64,000 nucleotides of DNA, from contig OZ026619.1 of the NCBI GenBank assembly GCA_964020975.1, positions 83,660,206 to 83,724,205 of the forward strand, in the 5' to 3' direction. Positions 48,111 through 58,108 of the stretch are shown here, in pieces. The DNA is from Hermodice carunculata. Taxonomy: Eukaryota > Annelida > Polychaeta > Eunicida > Amphinomidae. How positions within the stretch are numbered: position 1 is the stretch's first letter; every line of letters begins with the position of its first letter. The position numbers and the translations under genes were made by a program. Under the pieces are notes generated by a model. It did no database searches and was not told the origin of the DNA. It saw only the letters and a list, made by a program, of their open reading frames with translations.

Positions 48111-49468
48111 TACATATATTTATTACATCTTTATATATGTACATGTGATACATATAGGAGCTAGTGACCCAAATATACCAGAATAGAAACAGGCCCCCCC
48201 CAGCATTTATACATTGTTAAACAGATAAGAGGGGCCAAAGATTCCATGACAGACAGTGTCCCTCCATTTATACATGCGGACATGATTAGAGGGGTCAGTT
48301 ATACATGCAAGACATAATTAGAGAGGCCCAAAGAAGAGTCCTTTGATTATAGAATATCTAGGTCCTTAATTACAGATTGCTTCCTCCTTAAGTACATCAT
48401 AACATCGCGTAGCTTTATTTGTGTTCAAGTGCATGTGTATTTGACATTTTGTGCATGTGAAATGGGAGGGGGCCCCCTGGGTATAGAATATTTGGGTCCA
48501 CATATATGTATACAGACTGCTGTTTGGTACAAGTAAATGTCTCTTCTCAGAAAACTATGCCCCAGACACAAAATTTTAGAGCTTTTTCTTCATTCACACC
48601 ATAAAAATGAAGTGGTAATGTATCCATAGTCTTTATGAGCAAAACTGAGAGACTTGATGCCAAGTGTGTGCAATGTCCCTTTCAATACCTTCACCAAAAC
48701 AACTTCAAAGGAAAGGAGCACTTCAGTTGACTTTAAGCAGACCTTTCGGCCTTTGTTTCTTTTGATACCTTGCTAATCCAAGCATCCCATAGTTGTTGAG
48801 TAAGCTTACTCCATCTGTGAAAAAAATTTGTCAACATATTGAGGTTTATGTTTAAAAATTTGAAATTGATCACCATTATACTTATCACCTTTGCACAGTA
48901 TTAAATTTTGCAAGGGGAATTTAAATCAAGTATTAATTGTCTCACGAAACAGTCTACACTGGTCCCATAAACATAGTTACAGTCATCTTTGAAGTGTGAG
49001 CCATTGTGTATTTTCTCACCTTGAACAGTGCATTCATTTTTAAATAGATTATACTCTTCGGACTGAGCTCATACAGATTAAGTATTGTCTTATATCACAT
49101 CACTGATCTGTGTATTTGTGTGATTGAAGAGAGAGCCAAAGCTAAGTGAAAAAATTGGTTCCTTTAGAAGCTAATGTTGCATTACGTTTTTGGCAAGTTT
49201 AGTCAAAACGGTGAACACACTAGTCTGACAAACAAGATGAACTACTCACAACTAACATTATGACACCTTTTGAAGATGTTTATTGAAGTAAAAAAATGTT
49301 CACCTGGATTAGCTAAGATGAATTACCCTTTGCCCTTTTAAAATAAAAGAAACAATACAATCTTTGCAGACAATATAAAAATAATCCATGCACAATATGG
49401 TGTTTAAGAAAACATATCATGGGTTCCAATAAATTGGATGGCTGCACAGGAGTGACCAGTCATTCCAA
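48111..49468. other. Decayed array, then unassigned sequence before the integrase
   Basis: Weak array phrases (GGGGCC, GAATATTTGGGTCC) persist to about 48500. From there to 49468 I see no confident exon. The stretch before 49460 ends TGGATGGCTGCACAG, which could serve as a splice acceptor. Confidence 0.45.
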
Positions 49469-49824
49469 GTGTACAACAGGATGGATGACAAGTTGTATGG
49501 TCAATTGTACAATTACTGTCCAGAAGGGAAATATCCAGAAGTGTTCCCCAAGAAAGAAAAGAGACAATTGAGAAAGATATCCAAGAACTACAGTGTCAAA
49601 GATGGCCTTTTGTTTCACCTCACCAAGGAAAAGGCTGCCCATGAAGGATCCTACAGAGTGGACAGCAAGTCCCTTGTCCAAGTTGTTAAGAATGGTGACA
49701 AGGAGAATATACTCAAGGCATGCCATAAAGATCCCACATCAGGGGGTCACTTTGCATGGGAGAAAATGTGGCACAAGATGAGGACCAGGTTTTACAGGAA
49801 GGCCATGAGTACAGATTGCAAACG
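49469..49824 (+). pseudogene. Integrase N-terminal part with H2C2 zinc-binding block (fossil)
   Basis: About 119 residues. The C-terminal half has H-K-D-P-T-S-G-G-H-F and a W-x-K-M block, the usual wording around the His-His-Cys-Cys zinc finger that precedes the integrase core in Ty3/Gypsy-like and Ginger integrases. The open stretch ends AACG then GTAAGC, a good splice-donor context at 49825. The His half of the finger is here and the Cys half appears after the presumed intron, which supports splicing. It belongs to a broken element. Confidence 0.75.
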
Positions 49825-52800
49825 GTAAGCAAAAATATATATCCATGTGCAGTCTTCACTATTTTCATCCATCACACTCATCACAGCAAAATTTATTATT
49901 TGAAATAAAATCTTCAGGAAATGCACAGACTGAACTATAGTTTCAAGCAGACATATAAAACACTTGCAGATGTAGCTTTGGAAAAAATAAGTTACATGGT
50001 TTACTCAATGTATCTGCCACCAGGTGGCCCTAAAGTTGGAAAATGCACTATGAATCTCAAATTTGCTGGCTGCTTATGAAAGGTGCAGCTAGTCTTTGTG
50101 AATGCTTCAAGTCAACAATGAATTTATTAAAATATTCAAATACAGTGCCAAGTAACATCCAAACATGATGGAAAATACTTGGTTCACTCTAAGCGTTTGC
50201 CACCAGGTGGCACTTCAAATGAAAAATAAACAACAAAGGTAGCATTCAGGGGCATCTTGTATATAACATCTGAAACTAGGAATTCTTAAATTTTACAATT
50301 CATAGTGTGAGATATCACGGTGAAATGGACAAAAGCCAAAACAGTTTGTCAGTATAAGTTGCCTATATATGAAAAAAGTTGTACAAATATGTAGTATATC
50401 GACCTGTATATTTGCCAATGGTGCTCTTCAGCATTGTTTCTAGCATTCTAGTGAAAACACTTATTTATATATACATATTCGACACCGCATTAAGTCAAAC
50501 ATGATTTGAAACATTTTATGTAAAGCATCTAAAGCCAAGTTGCCTATAAAGGCAGTTGCATAGTCCACTTTTAGCTTTTCGAACGCACATGGTGGTTTGG
50601 AAGTCATAAATTGTACTCAAAACGATAATCTGATCTATGTATTTGGTAATGAAGCCAATATATGGTGCAGCCAAGTTGCCTGTAAAGGTAGTTGGGGCAT
50701 GGCTCACTTTTTAACTTTTCCCAATGGGTGGTGTTGAAGTCATAAGTCATAAATTATACACTATAAAAATGAAGTCTGTCTCTGTTGTTGTCATTGGCAT
50801 GTAACAGCGCGGTTGCTGGTAAGCAATTTTCATGACGTCGCGATAGTGCTGTTACATGCCAATGACAACAACAGAGACAGAATTCATTTTTTATATATAT
50901 ATTCATATTAACATTAATACTAGAATTAAACTGGTCATGAATATTTGTGCGTAAAAGTTTTGATAGCCACTGCAAAGGACCTTTTGTTTATCAGTGGGAG
51001 GAGCTATGGGTGTGGCCAGCCAATTGTTACACAGCAAGTTAAGCACTGGGACGTGCCGTGCTGTACATGATGTTACCATCGACTGATGAAAACAAAATTT
51101 GTCCCTATTCTTTCAATGCTAACAAAAACTCCGAATGTAAATATAAAGTGATAATCTGATCTATGTATTTGGTAATGAAGCCAAGAGATGGCACTTCACA
51201 TCAATTTTCTGTCACTCATTGGAAACACCAGGGAAGTCTGATTGCCATAGTTGATATAGCATAAATTCAACCACTGACAATTGAAGTGCATGTGAGATGA
51301 TTTTGCCCCATAAAAGGCTGGATTCATTTATATGGTTGACTCTACATGCATTCTGAATTTTTCGCACCTAGATTTACAGTTTTTACACATAGCACGGTCA
51401 CAGAGTGTCACCTACTGGAAACATTTATTGCTATTGTCCTGTTGTCTTATCACATACCATGAATAAAATGACTGAAATTAACAGAGCAGATCACCGGCTA
51501 GAATATCTGACAATTTTTAGTACCCCCCAGTCTCTGCGCATGCTGCTACCCTGCAAGTAACATGGCAGTTTCAATTTTTTCAACTTAAGCACCCCTGGTG
51601 ACAAAACTAGAAAGTGAACCCATGTAAATTTATATCAAATTAAAGCAAGGTATCAGAAGGATAAGACTGATGGAAGTACAAAAATCTACTATATGCTGCT
51701 CAAAATTTCCCTGTATCTCTCAATATCTGCCATATTTGCAGCACAAGGTTTTCAATGCAATTTTAAAGTCAACATTATGGAATAAATTGTTATTTTTTGG
51801 GATGTGAAAGAAAAGTGACATAAACAAAACTATTTGTAAAAGTCAAGAAAAACAAAACAGGTTTGCATACATAAAGTATGCAGGTATGCCCAAGTTAAAA
51901 AAATTTGAGTGTACAAGAAGGGAAAATTTCAAATTCAAAGTGTTTCACCTATGATTCTGTTCTAGCTGTGTTTGTTGTTTACATTATAAAATGTAATTTG
52001 ATTTAAAAACTTTGATAAAATGGCTGAAAACAATATGGGGTAGGGTACTGCTGAATATCCAAGCCACATATTATTTACTGAACACCTACATAACCTTTCA
52101 ATTATGCTTTAATTTGGCAGTGATTATTATCTGGCCCAACAGGAAGCATGTTGGACGATGAAGCAGATGCAATTTGATACCTTTGAGTTAATTTTGTGAC
52201 CACAGAGCCAAAATATTAATGATCTATTTAGATGCATCATATGTAACTATGATGTTCCAGTGTACGTAGCCCAAAATCTTCTTTTTATTCTCAACATTGT
52301 ACAAGAAAAGCCTAATTTAAAAAACAAAAATTGTTAAAAAAATGAATGGTAGAGGTAATTTAGATTAGCCAAACCACAATGTTTTGCTAAAACGTAGACC
52401 CCTACTGTAATTTTGTGTCATATACTAATACCACTTTGGCTACCTGCTGGAAAGGTGTTGAGCCAAAAACCAGGATTTCTTTAGCTCCAAAATTCTCATA
52501 GAAATTGAAATTTGTCAATCTGAACACAATTGGCTGTATTGTAGATTGGTATATAATCTTTCCTATTCTAAAAAAAAAAAACAACAACAACAAAAAACCC
52601 CAATGTTTGTTTTTCTAAAGTTTATACTGCAAAATAGCTTTACAGACAGCCCCTTAAGTAGTTCAATTAGTGGCCCTGCAATTTTTTAAAATTTTTTTAT
52701 GTGTTTTGTGTGTTTAGGCTATTTTGACTCCTGCTCCAAAACCCTGTCTCATATTGTGCTGAAACTTGGTGGTAATGTTTCTTGTGGAAGGGTCACACAA

Positions 52801-52913
52801 GACTGTTCATCAGGTGGGGTTGCTGTGGATCCCTGAACAAATAAAACAAAAGTGCCTTTTGGAAACTTACTTCCTGGTGATTAACAATAAGGAATTACTA
52901 TTCTCTTTTGCAG
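49825..52913 (+). other. Presumed 3.1-kb intron in the integrase gene
   Basis: It begins GTAAGC and ends TTCTCTTTTGCAG, a pyrimidine-rich acceptor. It holds two copies of a GCCACCAGGTGGC phrase (about 50018 and 50200), the 383-bp dispersed repeat at 50762-51144, and near 52730-52800 a GAAACTTGGTGGTAATGTTT phrase also found after the OTU gene near 55040. No other exon is evident. Confidence 0.55.
50762..51144 (+). repeat. Dispersed 362-bp repeat, copy B, with extra inverted arm
   Basis: It matches 28528-28889 nearly throughout but differs after GACGTCGCGATAG. Here GCTGTTACATGCCAATGACA, continuing to ACAGAGACAGAATTCAT, follows. That is the reverse complement of the repeat's own beginning, giving arms of about 40 bp around a 40-bp loop (50770-50887). 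Copy A has ATTAATATTCCATGA there instead. Confidence 0.9.
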
Positions 52914-53467
52914 TTATTGCCAAGAGTGTGATAAGTGTCAAAGACATAATAAAATGGCTAAAACAACAGCTACAGAACTTCATCCTGTCCCAGTGCCCAT
53001 AGGAGTGATGGAACAAGTGGGGATTGACCTGATTGGACCATTCCAAGAGACAGCAAATGGTAATAAATATGTGGTGGTTCTAGTAGACCACAAGTCCAAG
53101 TGGCCAGAGGCTTAAGGCATTCCAGACATGTCTGCTCTCAGTGTTGCCAAGTTCCAGATTATCATAAATAATCAAGGATGCACCTTTGTTAATCACCTAA
53201 ATGACCATCTCTTTGAAATGCTTGGGGTCAAACAACATATCACCTCAGCCTATCACCCGCAATCAAATGGCATGACTGAGTGTTACAATGGAACATTGAA
53301 GCTGGGCTTGGAAAAGATCATTAACGAGAAGTCGAGAACCAGGATGACTGGGACATGAAGATACCAGGTTTGCTTTTTGCCTACAGGACCAGTCGCCACT
53401 CATCCACAAAATTCACACCATTCAAACTCATGTATGGCCTGAAGCAGTTCTGCCAGTAGCGCTTCAG
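52914..53467 (+). pseudogene. Integrase core region (fossil)
   Basis: It starts with a CQECDKCQRHNK-like Cys block, then VPIGVMEQVGIDLIGPF (first catalytic-Asp block), KYVVVLVDHKSKWPEA, and later AYHPQSNGMTECYNGTLK (the catalytic-Glu block). The order and spacing are those of a DDE integrase of the Ty3/Gypsy-Ginger group. The enzyme would cut and join DNA ends in the nucleus. The region is broken; I give no detail of the breaks. Confidence 0.8.
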
Positions 53468-53974
53468 ATGAGCATGGCAAAGGAAGATGAAGAGCCAGAA
53501 TCTGAAGCAGATTTCCCAGAAAAGGTGGATTTGATGACAGAAATTTACAATGAGATTTATGAGATGGCTATGTCAAACATAGTTAATGCACAGATGCAAT
53601 ACAAAAAGTACTATGACACAAAACAAAAGAGGGGTGCAAACATGCTGGATGTAGGTGTGACAGTCTTAGTAAAGAATATGAGAAATGTAAATAGGAAAGG
53701 GGGAAAACTAGATCCAAAGTTTGTAGGCCCCTACAAGATAGTTCAAAGTTTGGGAAAAGGGAGATTTAAACTTCAGAACATAACATCAAGAAAAGTACTA
53801 AAATGTACATACAATCAGAGCCAGCTGAAGGTATACCATGCAAAGAAGGAGGAAGAAGAGAAAGAGGAGACAGAGGCAGAAGAGATGGGGGGTTACAAAG
53901 GAGCTGAAATTGAAAGGATTGATGACAAGAAGGCAGAGAAACAAGATACAGATGACAAGAAAGCAGAGACATAG
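53468..53974 (+). pseudogene. Integrase C-terminal region with GPY/F block and acidic-basic extension (fossil)
   Basis: 168 residues. Residues 25-60 (EIYNEIYEMAMSNIVNAQMQ, YKKYYDTKQKRGA) and 61-105 (DVGVTVLVKNMRN, KLDPKFVGPYKIV, GRFKLQNI) are the C-terminal integrase fold with the GPY/F motif at about residues 78-90. This motif is known from Ty3/Gypsy, gammaretroviral-type and Ginger integrases and is thought to help multimerise the enzyme. From about residue 123 on, the chain turns into KKEEEEKEETEAEE and DDKKAE runs. The GPY/F assignment is firm; the role of the charged tail is unknown. Confidence 0.85.
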
Positions 53975-54388
53975 AAAGACAGACAGCAAAAAAGTAGAGG
54001 CTAAAAAGACAGACAGAAAAAGGCACAAAGTGAAAGAAAAGACAGCCAGAAGGTAGAGAGTGAAAAGACAGTGAACAAGAAAGCAGACAGTGAAAAGACA
54101 CCTGACAAGAGGGCAAATGGAGATAAGGCAGACACAGAAGGCAAACAAAAGGAAAGGCAAAAGGGGCACAAGCGCAAAAGAGAAGAAACTCAAACAGACA
54201 AAAACATGCCAGACAGGAGCCCAACAAGCAAAAGGCAAAAAAATCTGCCACCAGGAACTAATGACTTTGATGTTGTGATGGGTAAAGAGGAAATACCAGT
54301 TAAAGATACTTTCAAACCTGTCACAGCAACAAAACGCAAGCATATGTCCAAACTACTTGGGCTTCAACATGTAAAGAGCGTGTATTAA
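53975..54388 (+). pseudogene. Lys/Glu-rich linker (fossil)
   Basis: It continues the low-complexity charged composition with irregular DKKAE, EKTPDKRANGDKADTEGK and KERQKGHKRKREETQTDKN phrases. The later part has possible nuclear-localisation clusters (HKRKREE, SKRQKNLPP). It links the integrase to the OTU domain. The base composition is strongly purine-biased on the plus strand, unlike the flanking introns. Confidence 0.6.
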
Positions 54389-54402
54389 GGAAAGTCGGAC
54401 AA

Positions 54403-54810
54403 GTGCTATCAAAACCAAAAAGGGTGCATCAGACCAAAGGCGATGGCAATTGTGATTTCAGGGCTATATGCTTCATATTAAGTGGCTCTGAAGAAGAACA
54501 CAATATTTTAAGAAGCATGCTTGTGAATTATATGTCCATGGACATATGCAATCAATTAAGCGATTACCTTTGTGAAAATGTGGCAGGGTACCTGAATAAA
54601 AGCCAGATGGGGAAAGAGTGGGAATGGGCCACAGATGCAGAAATTTTAGCAACTGCCAGCCTACTCAGGACAGACATTCTTGTCTACAGTGGTCAAGGAC
54701 AAACAATGAAATGGCATACATTTCCAGCTCACCTTTCCCTCGACAAATACACCGACCAAGCTCTGTACCTGGTGAAACGCCATGGTCATTTTTTGTTGTC
54801 CTGTCAGTAA
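54403..54810 (+). CDS. OTU-type cysteine protease domain of the element
   Basis: 135 residues, close to a whole OTU domain. Residues 9-24 (HQTKGDGNCDFRAICF) hold the catalytic Asp-Gly-Asn-Cys block with Cys17. Residues 25-40 (LSGSEEEHNILRSMLV) match the helix that usually follows. Residues 75-100 (WATDAEILATASLLRTDILV) match the conserved W-x-x-x-x-E-I-x-A-x-A block. His129 in KRHGHFLLSC is the likely catalytic His. OTU enzymes cut ubiquitin-type links or process polyproteins. It has its own Met just after the charged linker on the same strand. It may act as a separate protein, or as a domain released from or fused to the integrase. The open frame itself looks whole. The substrate is unknown. 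Confidence 0.85.
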   Translation: MLSKPKRVHQTKGDGNCDFRAICFILSGSEEEHNILRSMLVNYMSMDICNQLSDYLCENVAGYLNKSQMGKEWEWATDAEILATASLLRTDILVYSGQGQTMKWHTFPAHLSLDKYTDQALYLVKRHGHFLLSCQ

Positions 54811-56381
54811 AGTAAACGATAAAGAGATGGTTCATGTAGATGCCTAATGAACATATGCACTACTTTTGATGACATTGTCTTTTATATACATTTAGGACAT
54901 TTGTGTGATCATATTGGGTGTAGCTCTAAGGACATTGTGTCAGTAGCTCAGGTGATCTATGTAAATCAATTGGCCTCTGATACAGATTCACATTTTCAAC
55001 TTCTCCGATGAAACCTTTAGCCAGATTTACTTCATACTTGGTGGCAATGTTACTCTAGTAGGTTTCCACCAAGTTTGTTCAAACGGTCAACTTATGATTC
55101 ACCTGAGCACAGGATCTGTCCTGATCCTCTAGTTAAGTTATCACCCATACATATAAGTAGAAATTAAGCTCGAAGTAATGTCAAGAAACTGAAGAAGAAT
55201 GTAGGTAACAAGTATTTAGTCTTTCGGCTTTTTGAGTCTGCATCTGCAGCATTGCAAAATTTACCATTAAAACAAATCGTCAATTATGTGCAGTGTTTGT
55301 TGTTGTTTTGTGTGTAATATTTTAAGCAGAAATATAGTTAAGTCCACAGAGCCCCTCCCCTTTTCATTGTTGTACTGAATGCTGAGAGGGGGTTTTCTGT
55401 CCAAGAATATTAAGGCCCCCTTCAAATTTAACATTTAATTTTAAAAGTAGAATGGGCTTTCTGTCCTGAAATATTTACCCTGTCAGTGCTGAATCAATGA
55501 CTGAGTTAACAACTTTCCTCTGGGCATAATTGCACAAGAAAAGATGTTTACCTGATTAATTTTTTTCTGTGGAAATATGGGCATGCTCATACTTTATGAA
55601 TGAACGGCCTTTCCATGAGGAATTGGAATCTGGAATCATCTAACTGATTCAAATCCCTCAGGAATCGGCACAAGTGTTGTTTTGATTACCACTGCAAGAG
55701 TTAAAGCCCTCTTCAAATTTTGCATTCCTTCAGATGGTGAGGATTGGACCTTTTTATTCCGATATGTTTGGAGGCCCCTCCAAATCACGAAAAATCTCCC
55801 TATTCTGAGGTGTGGAATGTAGGCAGGTATGCTTGGGCCCCTCTAATACATATTTCATGCATAAATGGGGGGGGGGGCACTTTCTTCATCTATTCTGGAA
55901 TATTTGGGCCCCTGTACTACATATTTTATGCATAAATAGGGGGGGGGAGTATGATCTTGCATATTTGGGCCCCTCTAATATGTGTTTCAAGTACAAATGG
56001 TGTATAACAATGTGTATAAGGAGGAGCACTTTTTGATCTGGAATATTTGGGCCCTTCTATAATAAATAAATTTCACATATAAATGGAGTGGGTATCTTAA
56101 GAAATATTTGAATACCTGTAATATGTATTTACATATATAAGGTTGTGCTCTGGAATCTTTTGGCACCTTGTATAACATTACATGCATAAATGGAGGGGGA
56201 CTCTCCGGCCCCTCTTATATGTATCTTAACATTTACAAGGGTGACTTTACCCCCGTCGCAATGTCACAAGACCAATTGCATTGACATAATCAATTATAAG
56301 ACTTGAGAACTATATATATGATGGGAACTACTTGGGCTTAGCACAGGACTGTCGTAGCCTTCTTGCTGTTGTGTACCTCTC
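54811..56381. other. Element interior after OTU; decayed right array
   Basis: At 54900-55130 there are phrases of a dispersed repeat (TCAGGTGATCTATGTAA, ACTTGGTGGCAATGTTACTC). From about 55340, decayed, G/C-rich array units with longer spacing appear (GGGCCCCTCTAATA, TATTTCATGCATAAATGGGG). No other gene is seen. Confidence 0.5.
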
Positions 56382-57080
56382 ACAAGGGACCACTTTTTAT
56401 ACCCATTTATACCCACTGCAAGGCATTTACTTACAAATAGGGGGGCCCAATAGTCTGGAACCAAAGGGCCCCCTCCCCATTTATATCCACTGCAAGGTAT
56501 TTACTTACAAATAGGGGGCCCAAATATTCTGGAACCAAAGGGCCCCCTCCCCATTTATATTCAATGCAAGTTATTTACTTACAAATAGGGGGCCCAAATA
56601 TTCTGGAACCAAAGGGCCCCCTCCCCATTTATATTCACTGCAAGGTATTTACTTACAAATAGGGGGCCCAACTATTCTGGAACCAAAGGCCCCACCTCAT
56701 TTATATTCCCGGCAAGTTATATACTTACAAACAGGGGGCCCAAATATTCTGGAACCAAAGGGCCCCCTCCCCATTTATATTCAATGCAAGTTATTTACTT
56801 ACAAACAGGGGTCCCAAATATTCTGAAACCAAAGGGCCCCCCCCTCCCCATTTATATCCACTGCAAGGTATTTACTTACAAATAGGGGGCCCAAATATTC
56901 CTGGAACCAAAGGGCCCCCTCCCCATTTATATTCACGGCCATGCATTTACTTTCAAATAGGGGTCCCAAATATTCTGACACCAAAGGGCCCCCTCCCCAT
57001 TTATATCCGCTGCAAGGCTTTTACTTACAAATAGGGGGCCCATATGTTCTGGAACCACAAGGCCCTCTCCCATTTATTTA
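56382..57080 (-). repeat. Right subterminal array, 74-bp units, inverted relative to the left array
   Basis: The CTGGAACC/CTGAAACC/CTGACACC phrase occurs at 56455, 56529, 56603, 56677, 56749, 56823, 56901, 56975 and 57049, mostly 74 bp apart. Units read GGGGGCCCAAATATTCTGG, AACCAAAGGGCCCCCTCCCC, TTTATATCCACTGCAAGG, TATTTACTTACAAATAG. This is the reverse complement of the left array. Confidence 0.95.
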
Positions 57081-57497
57081 TCCTATGTTTGCACTTGCAT
57101 GACTTAAATACTCCAAATCTCCAGAAATTCAGATAAAAGGAATCAGGGGAAAATGGAGGCTCCTGAATCTTTACATGTGGGGTAGATTTGTGCTAAAATA
57201 TGGGTTGGACAAATATATAAAAAAAACAAACACTTGGTATATACTTAGATGATTGTGAGATAATTCCTACAAGGTATATGCACCCACATTACATGTAAAA
57301 TACACAGATATATACATGTATATATAGTGGCAAACATTAAGCCTTGCAAATGTATTCAATTGTTTGATTTACATTTATTTTATAAAATTACAACAAATTC
57401 TTTTTAAAATATTACTTTTAGAGTTTGCAAAATATCATACAGGATGTATATATAGAGTGTACTGGGCCAAAACTAAGTTATTCCAATTTCTATTGGG
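57081..57497. other. Element interior between right array and right TIR
   Basis: AT-rich, with a short TATATACATG tract near 57310. No gene seen. Confidence 0.5.
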
Positions 57498-57598
57498 GGG
57501 AGGCCCAAATGTTCGTAGGGGGGCCCTAACATTCGGCTAATGAATGGGCCCGCGGGGGCCCATCCGTTCGGGGAGGGGGGGCCAAATATTCTCTGACA
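57498..57598 (-). repeat. Right terminal inverted repeat
   Basis: Read on the minus strand it begins TGTCAGAGAATATTTGGCCC, then CGAACGGATGGGCCCCCG and CGGGCCCATT. The match to the left end covers about 55 bp with small gaps. The pair ATGGGCCCGC/GGGGGCCCAT forms an inner palindrome like that of the left end. Confidence 0.85.
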
Positions 57599-57835
57599 CC
57601 GGGATGCCAACTGTTCCTCATCATCAGGGACAGTCCCTTAAATTAGCTGACATTTTGACCAATTTACGGTGTTTGTCCCGCACTGAAACTGAGTATTTTC
57701 TCATATATGCTTTGTCAGATATGTTCTGCCCATGATGTTCTCAAAGTGCCCCTGAAATGGCATTTTGGATGTTGGCATCTCTCAAAAAGAAAAGAAAAGA
57801 AAAAAATGCTCCCCCAAAGCATGAATATTTTTTAG
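57599..57835. other. Spacer between Ginger element and LINE 3' end
   Basis: It begins with the CCGG duplication. An AAAAG-rich stretch lies near 57785. Nothing else is supported. Confidence 0.6.
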
Positions 57836-58108
57836 TTTAAACATATTTATTTCAGCTGGATCGCCCTATAGTACAAAAAGACTAATACATGGGATCTCCA
57901 GACAAGGAGAGACGCACAAAGTATATGTACAAAACACACAGGACATTACAAAGCTATGTTACCAATTCAGTCATGAGTTACTATGTAGCAGTACATATAT
58001 ATACTTCAAAAAGCGTGATCTTACAATACATATTAGACACTAGAAATATAAATACACTAAATACAGACAAGTTAATAATACGAATTACAAGTAAAGTTTA
58101 GCACCTTA

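Larger units (their letters stand above)
47032..57598 (+). mobile_element. Ginger-type integrase DNA transposon (fossil), both ends present
   Basis: Both ends are visible. TGTCAACGAATATTTGGGCC starts at 47032. On the reverse strand TGTCAGAGAATATTTGGCCC starts at 57598. CCGG flanks the left (47028-47031) and the right (57599-57602), as expected for a 4-bp target duplication. Inside, all on the plus strand: an integrase with H2C2, core and GPY/F blocks, apparently split by an intron; a Lys/Glu-rich linker; and an OTU protease domain. Subterminal 73-74-bp arrays occupy both ends. Ginger elements are cut-and-paste transposons whose transposase is close to the integrase of Ty3/Gypsy elements. I recall a CCGG-like target, introns and protease domains from that family but cannot check it here. 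No RT, capsid or LTR was seen. The coding part is broken, with several breaks. The matching ends suggest moderate age. Length is 10,567 bp. Confidence 0.8.

Noticed and set aside
53766-54343. Two long minus-strand open frames rich in Leu, Cys and Phe that look membrane-like
   Set aside because: They are antisense shadows of the Lys/Glu-rich linker; the plus-strand frames carry the known domains.
47028-57602. Reading the integrase as part of an LTR retroelement
   Set aside because: No LTR pair, RT, RNase H or capsid was seen; the ends are inverted, and a GT-AG intron lies in the integrase.
47028-57602. Reading the integrase as a domesticated host GIN-type gene
   Set aside because: Intact-looking transposon ends with a target duplication enclose it and the coding part is broken, which fits an element rather than a host gene under selection.
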